A DNA stretch of 64,000 nt, from contig UESW01004008.1 in NCBI GenBank assembly GCA_900491605.1, positions 486,637-550,636 on the forward strand, given 5' to 3'. Position 1 is the stretch's first letter. Each line of letters begins with the position of its first letter. Below the pieces are notes generated by a model that searched no databases, was not told where the DNA came from, and saw only the letters and a program-made list of their open reading frames with translations. The position numbers were made by a program, and so were the translations under genes. Positions 10,621 through 23,379 of the stretch are shown here, piece by piece. The DNA is from Calamus simplicifolius (lineage: Eukaryota > Streptophyta > Magnoliopsida > Arecales > Arecaceae).

Positions 10621-11367
10621 GTAATACGTCTGAATCCCATTCCCCAGTTTGGTTTGAAAGAGCATTCATAGTAGGTAATTGTTCCACTAGACTATAATCA
10701 AACTCTTGGGTTGTCTATTAATTGGAACCCCAAAAAACCATGGTTCAGATATTATGTTAATAGATTACCCATCTCCAATCAACTAGATGAAATTGTCAAA
10801 AATATCAATCAATATTTCATAAAGTTTCCAAATAGAAGAGCAAGATCCAGATGTTTGTAGCCTCTCCAGTCCCCATGAAAATTATATTTGACAGAAAGAA
10901 TTCTAGTCAACAGACTTTAACTAGGGAAAATTATTCTATCGGCCAATCTTTCCTATTAAGGTGGCCCACCATTGATGGATTTTGGGAATCCCCAGGCCAC
11001 CATCCTTTTTATCTCTACAAATCAGGTCCCAAGATATACCGTAGAAGGATCGAGCACCCTAAAACTTTCCTCAAAGAAAATCTTGAATTATCCTCTCAAC
11101 CCAAAACAAGAAACTCTTTGGAACAATAGTATTGAAAATGATAGGAATGGGAAGGAAATAAAAAAACTGAATTGATAAGAGTAACCCTCCTTAAACTTGA
11201 CATTAATCCAATCTTTTAATACTTGTGTACCAACTTTCCTCAATCTAACACCTTTTGTAGGATAACTGCCAAATACATACCCAAAACAGAAACTCTTTTA
11301 ATACCTGTGATGTCGTTAGATCCCTTGCCACATTGTTCTAGATATCTGAGCTAAACAAAACCATGGA
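10621..11367 (-). pseudogene. old LINE, C-terminal reverse transcriptase region
   Basis: Minus-strand segments in LINE order: SMVLFSS next to the junction with E, then WDLICRDKKDGGLGIPKIHQ (about 10985-11045), which is the W..IC..K..GGLGI signature after the RT of plant LINEs, then SINIISEPWFFGVPINRQP (about 10720-10780), then WDSDVLHRCF at the 10620 end. Frames shift several times. It continues from the FADD fragment at 33437-33554 and leads into 5029-5205. Confidence 0.75.
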
Positions 11368-11444
11368 TACTACAACAAAATTTGGTTGTAGCAACTCTTT
11401 TTTCCCGATGCAAGTGGGGAGCGTCGATAATTTTTGCAGGCTGC

Positions 11445-11880
11445 CACTACAAGAAAAATCAATTTTAGCAATGCCAAAATGCATCGCTAAATCTATTTAG
11501 CGATGCATTAGCGATGCAATTTAGGCATCGTTGTGAACTTCATCGCAAACTGCAATCCATCACAATTGTGCCGCTAAATAGTGACACCCAGCGATGCAAA
11601 AAAAATGCATCACTATTTTGCGACTAAACTGAAATCGTTACAATTTAGCAACACATTAGCGACTCCTGATTGCGTCGCAATATTACGATGCATTTATTGC
11701 ATCGCAATTGCGACTCAAATTATGCATCACAATATTGCGACACAATTGGATGCATCGTAATATTGCGATGCAATTTGCATCGCAATTGCATTGCAAAATT
11801 AATAATTTAATTTTTTAAAAAATAATTGCGATAAAAAACTTTTGTCGCAATAGCATCGCTAATTAATTTTTTTATTAAAT
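11445..11880. repeat. CACTA-D 3' terminus and subterminal repeats
   Basis: CACTACAAGAAAAATCAATT followed by many degenerate copies of TAGCGATGCATTAGCGATGCAA and TTGCGATGCAATTTGCATCGCAA in both orientations. They match the GCGACGCA repeats of CACTA-C but with more G-to-A changes at CG sites, as expected for an older, methylated copy. Confidence 0.85.
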
Positions 11881-12085
11881 TTAAAATATTATAAATTAAA
11901 ACTCTTAATACAATTTTATTGCATTCAAATTTTGATCAAAACATTATCATTAAATATCTAAGAATATTGATCGAAAGATTCATCACAAAATTTCCAATAA
12001 TATATAAAAATTTAATATGTTAATAATTTAAAATTTTGATATACAAAACATAAGTAGTAAAGAAAAAAATGCATCAAGAATCCAC
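11881..12085. other. CACTA-D 3' noncoding region
   Basis: AT-rich; nothing recognisable apart from the transition between subterminal repeats and the second gene. It corresponds to 30913-31083 in CACTA-C. Confidence 0.5.
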
Positions 12086-13510
12086 ACTATCATGATCACG
12101 GAAAGGCTATGGAGGCTAGAATGAACCTTGCTACATGAGACGAGCTAAATCTTGCATCTGATGCATCTGTTCTCTCATGTCTGCAAGCTCCTGCCAAACC
12201 TCCTCCATAATAGATCTTCGAATGTCGTCTAAATGCTCGGTAGGAATATCGCCATGATAGTGCGAACTAGAGCCCTATTGGAAAAAATATTTAGAAGCTT
12301 TAGTACCTAGACCCTAGACCCTACGGTCTCGCAGCTGGGCACCAATAGCTTCCAAAAACATACGTCGACTCTCCTATGGTGAGAGTTCGATGGGTGGCCC
12401 TCCATCAGTGGAGTCGACCTACGATGCCTGGGACTGAAGCTCCTCGACTCGTGCCTTTGAATTATAGTATCAACAATAAATGAATCATTATATGAACTTG
12501 AATAAAATTTTAGAAATTAAACAGATACAATATAAGGCTAATTTCTTACCGTAACCTCCTGTGATCATGCATCGACCTAAGAACCATCCTTCCTGATGTG
12601 CGTCGCCCTAAAAAGGTGAAACTCACCAGGATCTCTGCCCTCCTACTTAGACTATAAATGCAGAAGAAATGATATATGTACGTATTTGCAAATAACTAAA
12701 TTAGTAATTAAATTATTTATATTTTCTTACCATATGGCATCTATGCTCCTGAATCGAAATGGGCTCCACAGTGTGGCAGGAGAGACCCGTGCCACGACCG
12801 TCCTTCTTGGATCGACGGTTCGTGGTAGTTGATGCGGACCTCCTTTACTAAGCCTCAGACTACCACACCTGCTGCCAGTCATGCCAAATACCCTCCGGCA
12901 CATGCATAGGATGCTCACTCGATCTCCTCCAACGATGAAGCATATCGGAGTATCGACGTGCCGCAAGAGCATTCCATGCTGCCCTAACGATATCCTAGAT
13001 GGCAGGGTCCCATGTAAACATTTTTTGCATTGAAATAAATAGTTAGTTTAAGAATATATTAAGATTAAGAAATTATATCGGTGATAAATTATATTTAATA
13101 AGTTTACCTAAAACTATGAAAAATAAAACTCCCTTATGGCCGCAGATACATGGTACTAATCGTAGCTAGTGGGATTAGCATGCCTTTGGAATATAGAAAT
13201 AATCCAGCTCGATACAGAATGCTGCTCAGTAAAGCTGTTAAAAAATGCATGTTTATAAGTAATTAACTTTAAAATATTAACATATATTTATAATTAGTAT
13301 ATACTTATAGTCCATCAGTATCCAGTCGAAGTATGGTGCGGCCAGCATAGGAAGAACTCTCAAAGGTTTGTGCCGATCGGCTATGAGACTCGAAGGCTGT
13401 AGATCTGAATTCTCCACCTTCACTTCTCATGATGTGATCTGATGCAGTAGGGCTACGTCCCTGCTCACTCTATCCATCGGCGGTAGATCTATCTCGGCCT
13501 AACATACTAA
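12086..13510 (-). pseudogene. CACTA-D second gene (Transposase_24-like) remnant
   Basis: Minus-strand counterpart of the second gene of CACTA-C. From its start: RSTADG...SEQGRSPTASDH near 13450-13500, the HRWR...H-VPEGIWHDWQQVW-type block near 12870-12930, STDGGPPIELSP followed by ESRRMFLEAIGAQ near 12330-12420, and the C-terminal coiled-coil-like DDIRRSIMEEVWQELADMRE near 12170-12230. Stops and frameshifts are spread through all exons. Exon order matches CACTA-C (29398-30912). Confidence 0.75.
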
Positions 13511-13609
13511 AAATACTAAAGATTCATCCAATATAATTACGAATAATGATTGAATATGTAAAAATTTAACACTTATAAAAATAAATTGAAATTGAATAAA
13601 CCTTTATGT

Positions 13610-16600
13610 TTAATCAGTGTCATTTGTTTCCTCAAATGTTGGTTCAACATCTGATGTCATATCGGATTTTGATTCAGTGTCATTATCATTGGTAGGAAAT
13701 CAAACATTTGCATCCTTAATTTCTTGGACATCACCATTTGGATCTCTAACTAATGTTTTAGGAGCCCTTGTGTCATCCTCAATTACATGCATTTCCATCT
13801 TATTCTCTTGAAATGCAGGGCATTCAGTTGATTGACTTGATGAACTCTCATCTAATATGATTGCTGAACATGGGATGATTTTAGAAACTTCCCACCAATC
13901 TTGCTTGTCGTTGCGCAAACTTGGATATCCGCAATAAAACACTTGCTAAGCTTGTGATGCAAGGATGAATGGTTCATATTTCTGCAATCTTCGGTGATAG
14001 TTGACTTCAACTAGATTATAGTCATTATGAACCCTTTTACCCACAAAAAATCAAACCAAGCGCAACGAAACAATACGGTTCATTTTATAGGCCATCCGGG
14101 ATATTCAACTTCAACCACCTCTACTAACTTTCCATAATAATCCTACATATTTGCTCCAATACTTTCTCCTTTGATACACACACCCCAGTCCTGCGTGCCT
14201 CTTGAAGATGCTAGTCGTTTAATTTAAAATTTGTATCCATTAATAAAATAGCTAGTAGAGGTTGTTATGGTCTTCAATAGCCATTGCGCTAGACATTTAA
14301 TGAAAATATTGTTGAGCCATGGACCATTTACCTATAAATTAATAAGCTATTCATAACCAATTTGAAAAATAAAAAGCCATTATTGCAATTGATTGAGTGA
14401 TACTACTCACATATTCATAAAATCAGTAAGCAAACTCTGTTTCTAACTTCTGCCCAATGGTAATTTGACTGATGTTGGGATTCATTTGTCGTTGTCTATC
14501 ACAATACATCCTTAATGAATGATAACAATTAAAACTTATGTTAGCAATTAAATAGTGAGGTATATTATAATTTAAAGTAGTAAAGTATATACTTACTCAA
14601 TGTATAGATCGACTTCTATATAGTTTATTAGGATGTAATAATGTGCTGCATTATACTCCACATCGCTCAAATCTCTTGACTTTTGCCTCCCAAATGAATG
14701 ATCGATATCTTTAAAAATTGATATTCTACCATCATTAGGTTCTCCTTCGTCCATACATACGTCATCGTTATGATCAAGATTTTGGCTCCTTGTATGGACG
14801 TAACTCTCAAAGTAATGAGAGGCAAAAGCTGAAACCTCTTCAACCAAGTATGCATTGCATATAGAACCTTCAACCATTGCCTTATTATGCACATTATTTT
14901 TAACTTCTTAAGGTACCTATATGTAAAGGTAAGAAATAAAATAAACCAACTTTCTCACAAAGAAATAATATTTGAAATGTCAACATGTACTACTGATTAT
15001 TAATATATTTACCTCTCGAAAGGATACATCCAGCAATACTGCACGGGACTAGCTATACTCACTTTGTATGGCAAGTGAACCGGTAAATGCCCAATTGAGT
15101 CAAAAAAACTTGAAGAAAATATTCGCTCCAGCTTGCATAAAATAATTGGAATTTCCTCCTAAAGCCTTGCCATGGATGTAGAAGTAATGACTGCGGCAGA
15201 TAACTCCTTAAAGAACAAGCTGAGCTCTATCAATACCTTCCATACATGGTGCAAAAGCAACTCACGAAAAGCTATAGATAATAACCGTTGCATGAAAACA
15301 TGGCAGTCATAACTCTTCATGCCAAACAACTTGAGCTTATGCATATCCACACACCTACTGATATTTGAAGCATAACCAACTAGAAATTTTAACCCTTTAA
15401 CCCAGTTACAAAAAACTTCTCATGAATTTCTATCAAGAGTGTAACAGGCTTTAGGATAGGTCCCATCAGTATTCCTCCTCAAATTAGCTCTTCTGCAATA
15501 CTGATTAAGTTCTTTTCTTGACTTTGTAGTATCTTTGGTTTTTCTCGGGATGTTTAGCACCGTGTTAAATATGTTATCAAAGAAATTTTCTCAATATGAT
15601 AACATCCACGTTGTGCCGAATGAGATTTGTGCTCCAATACAGTAAATCCCAAAAAATACTTCACTTCTTCCAGTTATGTTCTTTACATATACGGCCATTT
15701 ATTCTATTTGCATCTGCTTCCCAAGCATACCTCAACCCCAAATGGTCTATAGTATCAAATATATCTGTGCCAGACCTAACTGGTTTGACAAATTTTGTGA
15801 CTACTTTATTCTTCCAGAAGGTGATCAAGTTCTGCCTATAAGGATGATTTGGAAGTAAGAAATTTCTATGATTATCAAATCATGACTGCTTACCACTCTT
15901 CTGCAATATGAATGCATCAAAATCATTCATGTATAAGGGCACGCCATATGCCCAGCAGTGCTCCAACTAGACAACATTGCATATGTTGAGAAGTCACTGA
16001 TTGTCCACATTAAAGTAGCTCTCATAATGAAATTTTGTTTCATTGAAATGTCATAGGCTATGACTCCTATTTCTCATAACATTTTTAATTCTACCACCAA
16101 TGGTTGCAAGAAGACATCAATCTTTTCCTTTAGATTTGATAGTCCTGGAACTAAAACTGTCAAGAACATTGCAGTATCTATCATGTACTTCCATGAAAGA
16201 AGGTTATATATAGTCAGTATCATGGGCTAACATGAATACTGTTGGCCTTCTTGACCAAATGGTTGGAAGCGATCGGTATAAAGACCTAATCTCACATTTC
16301 TTATATCTTCGGTGAAATCAGGATGATTCTCATTGAAATGCTTCCAAGCTTTTGAATCTAATGGATGCCGCATTTCATCTTCTTTAGATTCATGTTCAGC
16401 ATGCCATCTCATATTAACAGCTGTAACCTTAGATCTGTATAATCTCTACAGGCGTAAAGTAAGAGGGAAGTAATGCATCCTCTTGTAAGGCACACTTTTT
16501 CTCGTATTTGTACTAGCTTTTCCTTCATCGTTGGTATACCTCGATTGCCCACAAATCTTATAATATCTCAGGTCTGAGTCTTCGTCCCAATATATATAAT

Positions 16601-17273
16601 TGTTCAAGCAACAATCGATCTTATTAACTGGGAGCCTAAGGCCATGCAACAACTTCTTCATTGAGTAAAAACTATCTGCTACAACATTATCATTTGTCAA
16701 AACTTCCTTCATTAACCTAGCTATAGCATTGAATGCCTTTTCTGATAATCGATGTTCTGCCTTAATATTCAACAACCAAGCAGCCATAGACAATTAGGAA
16801 TGACTCTCACAACTAGGATACAATTCTTGATTTGCAGCACGTAGCATATCATAAAATTGCTGTGCATCTGGATTTTGTTCTTCTATAAATATATTCTGAT
16901 TGAATTCATTATCCGATGCATTCATCATCATTTCTTCATATCTATTTAAATTCATAAATGGTTCATCAACGGGAATTAAAACTTGTTGGCTTGTGACAGC
17001 TGCACCCATTTCCTCTATTTCACCGTGATAGTACCAAACATTGTACCCAGGAACAAACCTCTTTTTATACAAATGCACCTTCACAATTTTAACATCTCTG
17101 TAGGCTTTATTCTGACACCTGTATAAGTTACAGGGGAACCTAATCCTAGGCCCATCCATCCATTCAGGTTAGCTACATGCAAATCCAATAAATTCTTTCA
17201 ATCCATTCAAAAAATCTAAATTAAGCAAGCCATCTTTTATCCTTGCATACATCCACGAGTGAGCCCCGCTCAT
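13610..17273 (-). pseudogene. CACTA-D TNP2-type transposase remnant
   Basis: Starts at the ATG complementary to 17271-17273 (MSGAHSWMYARIKDGLL), with the Transpos_assoc zinc-like region near 17000-17170. The TNP2 core includes LPVNKIDCCLNN (about 16600-16640), KRMHYFPLTLRL (16446-16480) and ENHPDFTEDIRNVRLGLY (about 16270-16330). MHKLKLFGMKSYDCHVFMQR lies at 15290-15350, the DUF4218-like part near 14600-15050 and the DUF4216-like part near 13700-14120. Stops at about 17171, 16796 and 16445 and several indels destroy it. Intron positions appear the same as in CACTA-C. Confidence 0.85.
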
Positions 17274-17650
17274 TTTTGACCAACTTATACAATTTTTGGC
17301 AAACCATTAAAGAAAACCACAACATAAAATAATATTAGTATTAATAAATATATAACTAAATTATTTTTTTACACATCTAAGGTAAATAATAACTATTTAA
17401 ATAATTATAATAATAAATCAATTTTGTTTTTAATAATTGCAATCAATTGATTAGGCCAGGCCCTGCTATGGTCCCTGCCCTGCAAGGCCGTGCCACGTAG
17501 AGTTCGTGAGACTTCACAAGTATGCAAGTGTCCTAAATTAATTCCACCTTCACTTCATATCTAAAAGGTAAGGCCTTATCTCATTCAAGATTATTTTCTA
17601 TGATATGTTATTTTGTTATTAATTATCATCGTTTACGTTAAAATTTTAGT

Positions 17651-17721
17651 AGCATTTCCTCATATGTTCTCCTAAATGTGTGGCATATATGCCACACTAG
17701 GAGAACGTATGAGGAAATACA
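17651..17721. other. conserved long hairpin, D copy
   Basis: Left arm AGCATTTCCTCATATGTTCT... pairs with ...AGAACGTATGAGGAAATAC around a CATATATG-type loop; about 30 base pairs with a 3-base bulge and a few wobbles. The same structure, inverse orientation, is at about 25101-25169 in CACTA-C. Confidence 0.75.
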
Positions 17722-17803
17722 AACTGCAATCTCAACTATAACTAATAGCAGACTAACATATGGCAACAAATAATCTCAAACTATCCACTAGGACAATTTA
17801 ATA

Positions 17804-17828
17804 ATTTGCAAGACTAAGTCTTGCAAAT
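17804..17828. other. conserved short hairpin, D copy
   Basis: ATTTGCAAG, seven-base loop, CTTGCAAAT: a perfect 9-bp stem. A longer version with a 16-bp stem stands at 24982-25020 in CACTA-C. Confidence 0.65.
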
Positions 17829-18435
17829 TCTCAAACGAGTCTAAAGGTTATAGTGCTACGAGAAATAATATGCAATTCCAAAATAATTGAACTTATGATT
17901 GTGAAAAAGTTTTCTTGACTATTATACATATTTTGATTGTGGTCTATAGTCACTAATTTCGTAAGATTATTATGTCCAAGATAATAACCTTAATCCAATA
18001 TTTATGCATAGTATTATCTAATAATACTATGGTTTTAATATTGGACAGGCTGGACCAAAAATTTTCATAACACATCAACCGTGGCACATATGACATACAT
18101 CTGTTAAAGCCATACATAATCTCATAACCAAAATAACATGTCCCAATATATCATGTTCTTGTAACTTAAATCAAAGTCAAAGTCAAAACCATTTCATAAC
18201 AAAAATAAGATGCAACAATATATGTAAGAAGTTCACCAATAAACTACCATGCATAGTTTAACATGCTGAGAAATTCAACAATAATTATATAAAAATTACT
18301 AATTAATCATGGCTTAATTAATTTACTACAAAAGTACTAATTAATCATTTAGCAATTTATTTAATTAATTTACTAACAGAATCACTAATTAGCTAATATT
18401 ACAATGATGTTATATTGCAATCATTATTTATTAGA

Positions 18436-18570
18436 ATACCATAATTTATTATATTATATTATATTATATTATTATAATATTATAAACTAATATATTTTAA
18501 TATATATTATAATATGATATTATTAATATTATTACATAATATAATTATTATATTATAATTATTACATAAT
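18436..18570. repeat. AT-rich simple repeat
   Basis: TATAT/ATTAT-type low-complexity tract with repeated TTATA units between the leader intron and the GC-rich repeats. Confidence 0.8.
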
Positions 18571-18579
18571 AATTTTTTT

Positions 18580-19448
18580 GGGCCATGGTTGGATTCCTTT
18601 TTTTATGCCCGTGGCCTGGCCAAGGGCTGTGGCCAGGCCATGGCCATGGCCGCCCCCGCGACCAGCCAGAGAGAGGGGTAAGGGGAGGTGGAGGGGGGGT
18701 GGGGGGGTTTTAAATGTTTTTTTTATGTCTGTGGCCTGGCCACACTGTGGCCAGGCCATGGCCATAAAATTTTTTTTTTTTAAACTGTGGCTAGGCCACA
18801 GCCGGCTGCCAGGACATGGTCGCGGTGGCCACGGTCGTGGCTGGCGAGGGCGGCCACGATCATAGCTGTGGCTGAAGAGAGGGGGAGGGGGGGCTAAGGG
18901 GTAGTTTTTAATTTTTTTATGGCCGTGGCCTGACCATGGATTGTGGCTAGGCCACAGCCACGGCCGGCGAGGGTGGCCACGGCTACGGTCGTGGCCGGCG
19001 AGAGGGGAAGGGGGGTGTTTTAATTTTTTTAATTTTTTTGGTCGTGGCCAGGCCGCGATCGGCGAGGGTAGCCATGGCTGGTGAGAGGGGGAGGGGGGTG
19101 GGTGGGGTGGGGAGGGGGGATTTTTTAAATTTTTTATATGGCCATGGCCTGGCCACAGGTGGTGAGGGGGGATTTTTTAAATTTTTTTATGGCCATGGCC
19201 TGGCCACAGACTGTGGCCAGGCCATGGCCAGCCACCAGGCCACAGCTGCAGCTGTGGTTGGTGAGGGCAACCACGGCCACGGCCATGGCCGGCAAGAGGG
19301 GGAGGGGGAGGGTGGGTTGGGGGGTTGTTTTATTTTTTTTTATTTTTTTGAGCCGGCCATGGCCATGGCCATGGCCGGCGAGAGGGGGAGGGGGAGTGGG
19401 GGGGTAGGGCGGGGTGTTTTAAAGTTTTTTTTGGTCGTGGTCTGGCCA
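18580..19448 (-). repeat. CACTA-D GC-rich palindromic repeats
   Basis: Repeated units of GTGGCC/GGCCAC palindromes such as TGGCCTGGCCACA followed by its inverse, a GAGAGGGGGAGGGG tract and a run of T around ATTTTTT. Same architecture as 23340-24560 of CACTA-C but more diverged. The open frames here on both strands come from composition. CACTA-C inserted at its right end after CGA. Confidence 0.8.
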
Positions 19449-19451
19449 CGA
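19449..19451. repeat. left TSD of CACTA-C (CGA)
   Basis: CGA precedes CACTACAAG at 19452 and is repeated at 31796-31798 after TTGTAGTG. A 3-bp duplication is the rule for CACTA elements. Confidence 0.85.
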
Positions 19452-20855
19452 CACTACAAGAAAATACTGAAATAGCGACGCAAATTTAGCGACGCATAAT
19501 TGCGTCGCTAAATTGCGACCACTTTGCGACGCCTTTGTGACAATAAAATATTGCGACGCATTAGCAACTCATTAGCGACTTAATTAACCAAAAAATCAAA
19601 AAAAATTAAATTTTTAATATTGCAACGCAAATATTGCATCGCAATATTTTTAAAATAATTTTTTATGAAATATAAATATCAATTAAAATATTGCGATACA
19701 ATATTTGCATCACAATGTTTTTAACAGAATTAAATATTTTAAATAGCGACGCATTAGCGACGCAATAAAATAGATAATTAGAAAAATTATTTTTAATTTA
19801 GCGACACACCAAGTGCGTCACAAATAATTGAAATAAAATTAAATTTTATAAAATCTAATTATCAGAAAAAAATATTGCGACGCATCACAGTGCATCGCAA
19901 TATTTTTAAAAGAATTAAATATATTAAATAGCGATGCATTAGCGATGCAATAAACTAGAAAATAAGAAAAATTATTTTTAATTTAGAGACGCAACAAATG
20001 CGTCACAAATAATTTAAATGAAATTATATTGTTTAAAGTACAAATAGTTTACAAAATATTGCGATGCATAACAGTGCGTCGTAATGTTTTGAAAAGAATT
20101 AAATATTTTAAATAGTGACGCCTTAGCGACGCAATAAAATTAGAAAATAGAAAAATTATTTTTAATTTAGTGACACAACAATTGTGTCACAAATAATTTA
20201 AATGGAATTATATTTTTTACAGTATTAATATTTTAAAAAATATTGCGACGCTAACCAGTGCGTCGCAATATTTTGAAAAGAATTAAATATTTTAAATAGC
20301 GATGCCTTAGCGACGCAATAAACTAGAAAAATAGAAAAATTATTTTAATTTAGCGATGAAACAATTGCGTCGCAAATAATTTAAATGGAATTATATTTTT
20401 TATAGTATTAATATTTTAAAAAAGATTGCGACGCCACCCAGTGCGTCGCAATATTTTGGAAAAAATTAAATATTTTAAATAGAGATGCATTAGCGATGCA
20501 ATAAACCAAAAAATAAATTAAAATTATTTTTAATTTAGCGACGCAATAACTGCATCACAATTATTTTAAATAAAATTAAATTTTATAAATTATAAATATG
20601 AGAAAAAATAATTACGACGTAACACAGTGAGTTGCAATGTTTTTAAAAAATTAATTATGTTAAATAGCGACGCATTAGTGATGTAATAAGCCAAAATATT
20701 AATTAGGAAAATTATGTTTTAATATAGCAATGTACTTGTTGCATCGTAATTAATAGAATTAAAGTTAATTTTTTATATATATAATTATCATATTAAAAAA
20801 ATACGATGCAACCCTTTGCGTCGTTATATTTTAAAAAAATTAATTATGTTAAATA
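19452..20855. repeat. CACTA-C 5' terminus and subterminal repeats, part 1
   Basis: Arrays of TAGCGACGCATTAGCGACGCAATAAA and ATTGCGACGC...GTGCGTCGCAATATTTT in both orientations, spaced by AT-rich DNA with a period of roughly 180-190 bp. In En/Spm such short repeats near the ends bind the element's own regulatory protein; here that role is inferred. Confidence 0.88.
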
Positions 20856-22570
20856 GCGATCGGTCCAAAATTGATCGTGACCGATCAGAATAAGGGCTTC
20901 GATCGATCGCAACCCTCGGATCGTCGCCGATCGGACCGATCGCCACGTTTCGAGATCGGTCGTGGCCGATCGGGATCAGGGCTTGGATCGATCGCAACCG
21001 TTGGATCATCGCCGATCTCGGATGGATCACCATGGTCCGAGATCGGTCGTGGCCGATCGGGATCAGGGCATGGATCGATCACAACCATCGAATCTTTGCC
21101 GATCGGACCGATTACCACAGTCCGCGATCGGTCGTCGCCGATCGAGATCAGGGCTTGGATCGATCGCAAGCGTTGGATCATCGCCGATCTCGGATGGATC
21201 GCCATGGTCCAAGATCGATCATGGCGATTGGGATCAGGGCTTGGATCGATCGGAACCGTCGGATCGTCGCCGATCTCGGACGGATTGCAACTGTCCGAGA
21301 TAGGTCATGGCCGATCGGGATCAGGGCTTGGATTGATCGCAACAGTCGGATCTTTGCCGATCGGAACGATTGTCGTGGTCTGTGATCGGTCATCGCCGAT
21401 CGAAATCAGGGCTTGGATCGATCGCAACCCTTGGATCGCGCGATCGGACGGATTGCCACGGTTCGAGATCGGTCGTGGCTGATCGGGATCAGGGCTTGGA
21501 TCGATCGCAACCATCGGATCATCGCCGATCTCGAACGGATTGCAACTGTCCGAGATAGGTTGTGGCCGATCGGGATCAGGGCTTGGATCGATCGCAACCG
21601 TCGGATCTTTGCCGATCGGACTGATTGCCGCAGTCCGCGATCGGTCATCGCCGATCAGAATCAGGGCTTGGATCGATCGCAACCCTCAGATTGTCGCCGA
21701 TCGGATGGATCGCCACGGTCCAAGATCGGTCGTGGCCGATCGGGATCAGGGCTTGGATCGATCGCAACCGTCGGATCGTCGCCGATCTCAGACGGATTGC
21801 AACTGTCCGAGATAGGTCGTGGCCGATCGGGATCATGGCTTGGATCGATCGCAACCGTCGGATCATCGCCAATCTCGAACGGATTGCAACTGTCCGAGAT
21901 AGGTCGTGGCCGATCGGGATCAGGGCTTGGATCGATCGCAACCGTCGGATCGTCATCGATCTCGAACGGATTGCAACTGTCCGAGATAGGTCGTGGCCGA
22001 TCGGGATCAGGGCTTGGATCGATCGCAACCGTCGGATCTTTGCCGATAGGACCGATTGCCGCGGTCTGCAATCGGTCGTCGCCGATCAGAATCAGGGCTT
22101 GGATCGATCGCAACCCTCGGATCGTCGCCGATCGGACGGATCGCCACGGTCCAAGATCGGTCGTGGCTGATCGGGATCAGGGCTTGGATCGATCGCAACC
22201 GTTGGATCGTCGCCGATCTCGAACGGATTGCAACTGTCCGAGATAGGTCATGGCCAATCGGGATCAGGGCTTGGATCGATCGCAACCGTCGGATTGTCGC
22301 CGATCTCGAACGGATTGGAACTGTTCGAGATAGGTCGTGGCCGATCGGGATCAGGGCTTGGATCGATCGCAACCGTCGGATCTTTGCCGATCGGACCGAT
22401 TGCCGCGGTCCACGATCGGTCGTCGCCGATCGGAATCAGGGCTTGGATCGATCGTAACCCTCGGATCATCGCTGATCGGACGGATCGCAACGGTCCAAGA
22501 TCGGTCGTGGCCGATCGGGATCAGGGCTTGGATCGATCGCAACCGTCGGATCGTCGCCGATCGTCGCAAT
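20856..22570. repeat. ~86-bp minisatellite, about 20 copies
   Basis: Tandem units of about 85-87 bp, each with AGGGCTTGGATCGATCGCAA (starts near 20893, 20978, 21065, 21150, 21236, 21322, 21407 and on to 22509) and GATCGGTCGTGGCCGATC. Three monomer types recur by their middle part: A (CTCGAACGGATTGCAACTGT), B (CTTTGCCGATCGGACCGATT) and C (GATCGGACGGATCGCCACGG). The flanks are the GCGACGCA repeats (TAGCGATCGG at the left, GATCGTCGCAATG at the right), so the array grew inside the subterminal region. It lacks stops in several frames, which gives long spurious ORFs on both strands. Confidence 0.92.
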
Positions 22571-23177
22571 GTTTTTTAAATAAATTTATGTAATTAAAAA
22601 TTTTATAAAATAAATTGTGACACCATTTATCGTCATAATTATTAACATTAATTATAAATATTATCATTTATAAATATTAATAAATTATTGCGACGCCTTA
22701 GCGACATAGTTTAAAAAAAAATATAAACAAATATTGCGACAAAATATATGCGTCGCAATATTATTAGAATACATATAGCTGATTAAAAATATTAAAAAAT
22801 ATTGCGACGCAATTTTTCATCGCAATTATTATAATAAATTTAAATATTTTCATTTAAAAATATTTAAAAAATAATTGCGACGCAATGCTTACGTCGCAAT
22901 ATATGTAATAAGTTTTTATTTTAATCAATTTAAATTATTAAAAAAATATTGCGACGCCTTAGCGACGCAATTATTAGAAAATAAAAAAAATTTTCTCGCC
23001 AGATGATGGCGCCAATTTAGCGACTCGTTAGCGACGCATTTATTGGCGTCGCTATGTTTTCAGAAAATTATTATAAACATGTATTAATGATGGATTAGCG
23101 ACGCCCTAGTGCGTCGCTAAGACAAAAAAAAAAAATTGCGACGAAAATTGCGACGCAATTTTGGCGTCGCTAATTAC
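22571..23177. repeat. CACTA-C 5' subterminal repeats, part 2
   Basis: Resumes the ATTGCGACGCAATTTT...GCGTCGCAATAT repeats on the inner side of the minisatellite, up to the likely promoter. Confidence 0.85.
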
Positions 23178-23187
23178 CTATATTTAA
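23178..23187 (+). promoter_or_regulatory. probable TATA box of CACTA-C
   Basis: CTATATTTAAG directly after the last subterminal repeat and just before a C/T-rich stretch (CCCTTTCTCCTTTCC), a usual layout for a plant core promoter. Confidence 0.5.
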
Positions 23188-23209
23188 GCCGGGCCCTTTC
23201 TCCTTTCCT

Positions 23210-23331
23210 CCTTCCCGTCTTGACCTAGCCGCCACCGTGATCCTCGCTCGATACTCCGGCGCATCCCCGTCCTCCGGCTACCCGGCGATCTCATCCGACT
23301 CCGGCTACCCGGTCATCTCATCTCAACCAAG
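23210..23331 (+). other. probable untranslated first exon of CACTA-C
   Basis: GC-richer segment between the TATA-like box and a consensus-like donor (CAACCAAG then GTTAGC at 23332). An acceptor TTACCAG at 25571-25577 stands 22 bases before the transposase ATG. Splicing here is inferred. Confidence 0.45.
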
Positions 23332-23379
23332 GTTAGCCCCAATAATCTTTAAAAAAAATTATTTTTTTTTATTGATTTC

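Larger units (their letters stand above)
17274..18435 (-). other. CACTA-D leader intron region
   Basis: Noncoding AT-rich DNA upstream of the transposase start, equivalent to about 24560-25590 of CACTA-C in inverse orientation. It keeps both hairpins of that region. Apart from the hairpins I see nothing. Confidence 0.6.

Noticed and set aside
18436..18570. Telomere or centromere repeat
   Set aside because: Simple AT-rich low complexity without a telomeric TTTAGGG unit or a satellite monomer.
20856..22570. CRISPR-like array
   Set aside because: The units are contiguous with no unique spacers, and the context is a plant transposon.
20824..22593. Long open frames on both strands (up to 277 codons), rich in Arg, Asp, Ser and Ile
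   Set aside because: They run only within the ~86-bp tandem array, occur in several frames of both strands and repeat the same peptide; they reflect a stop-poor repeat.
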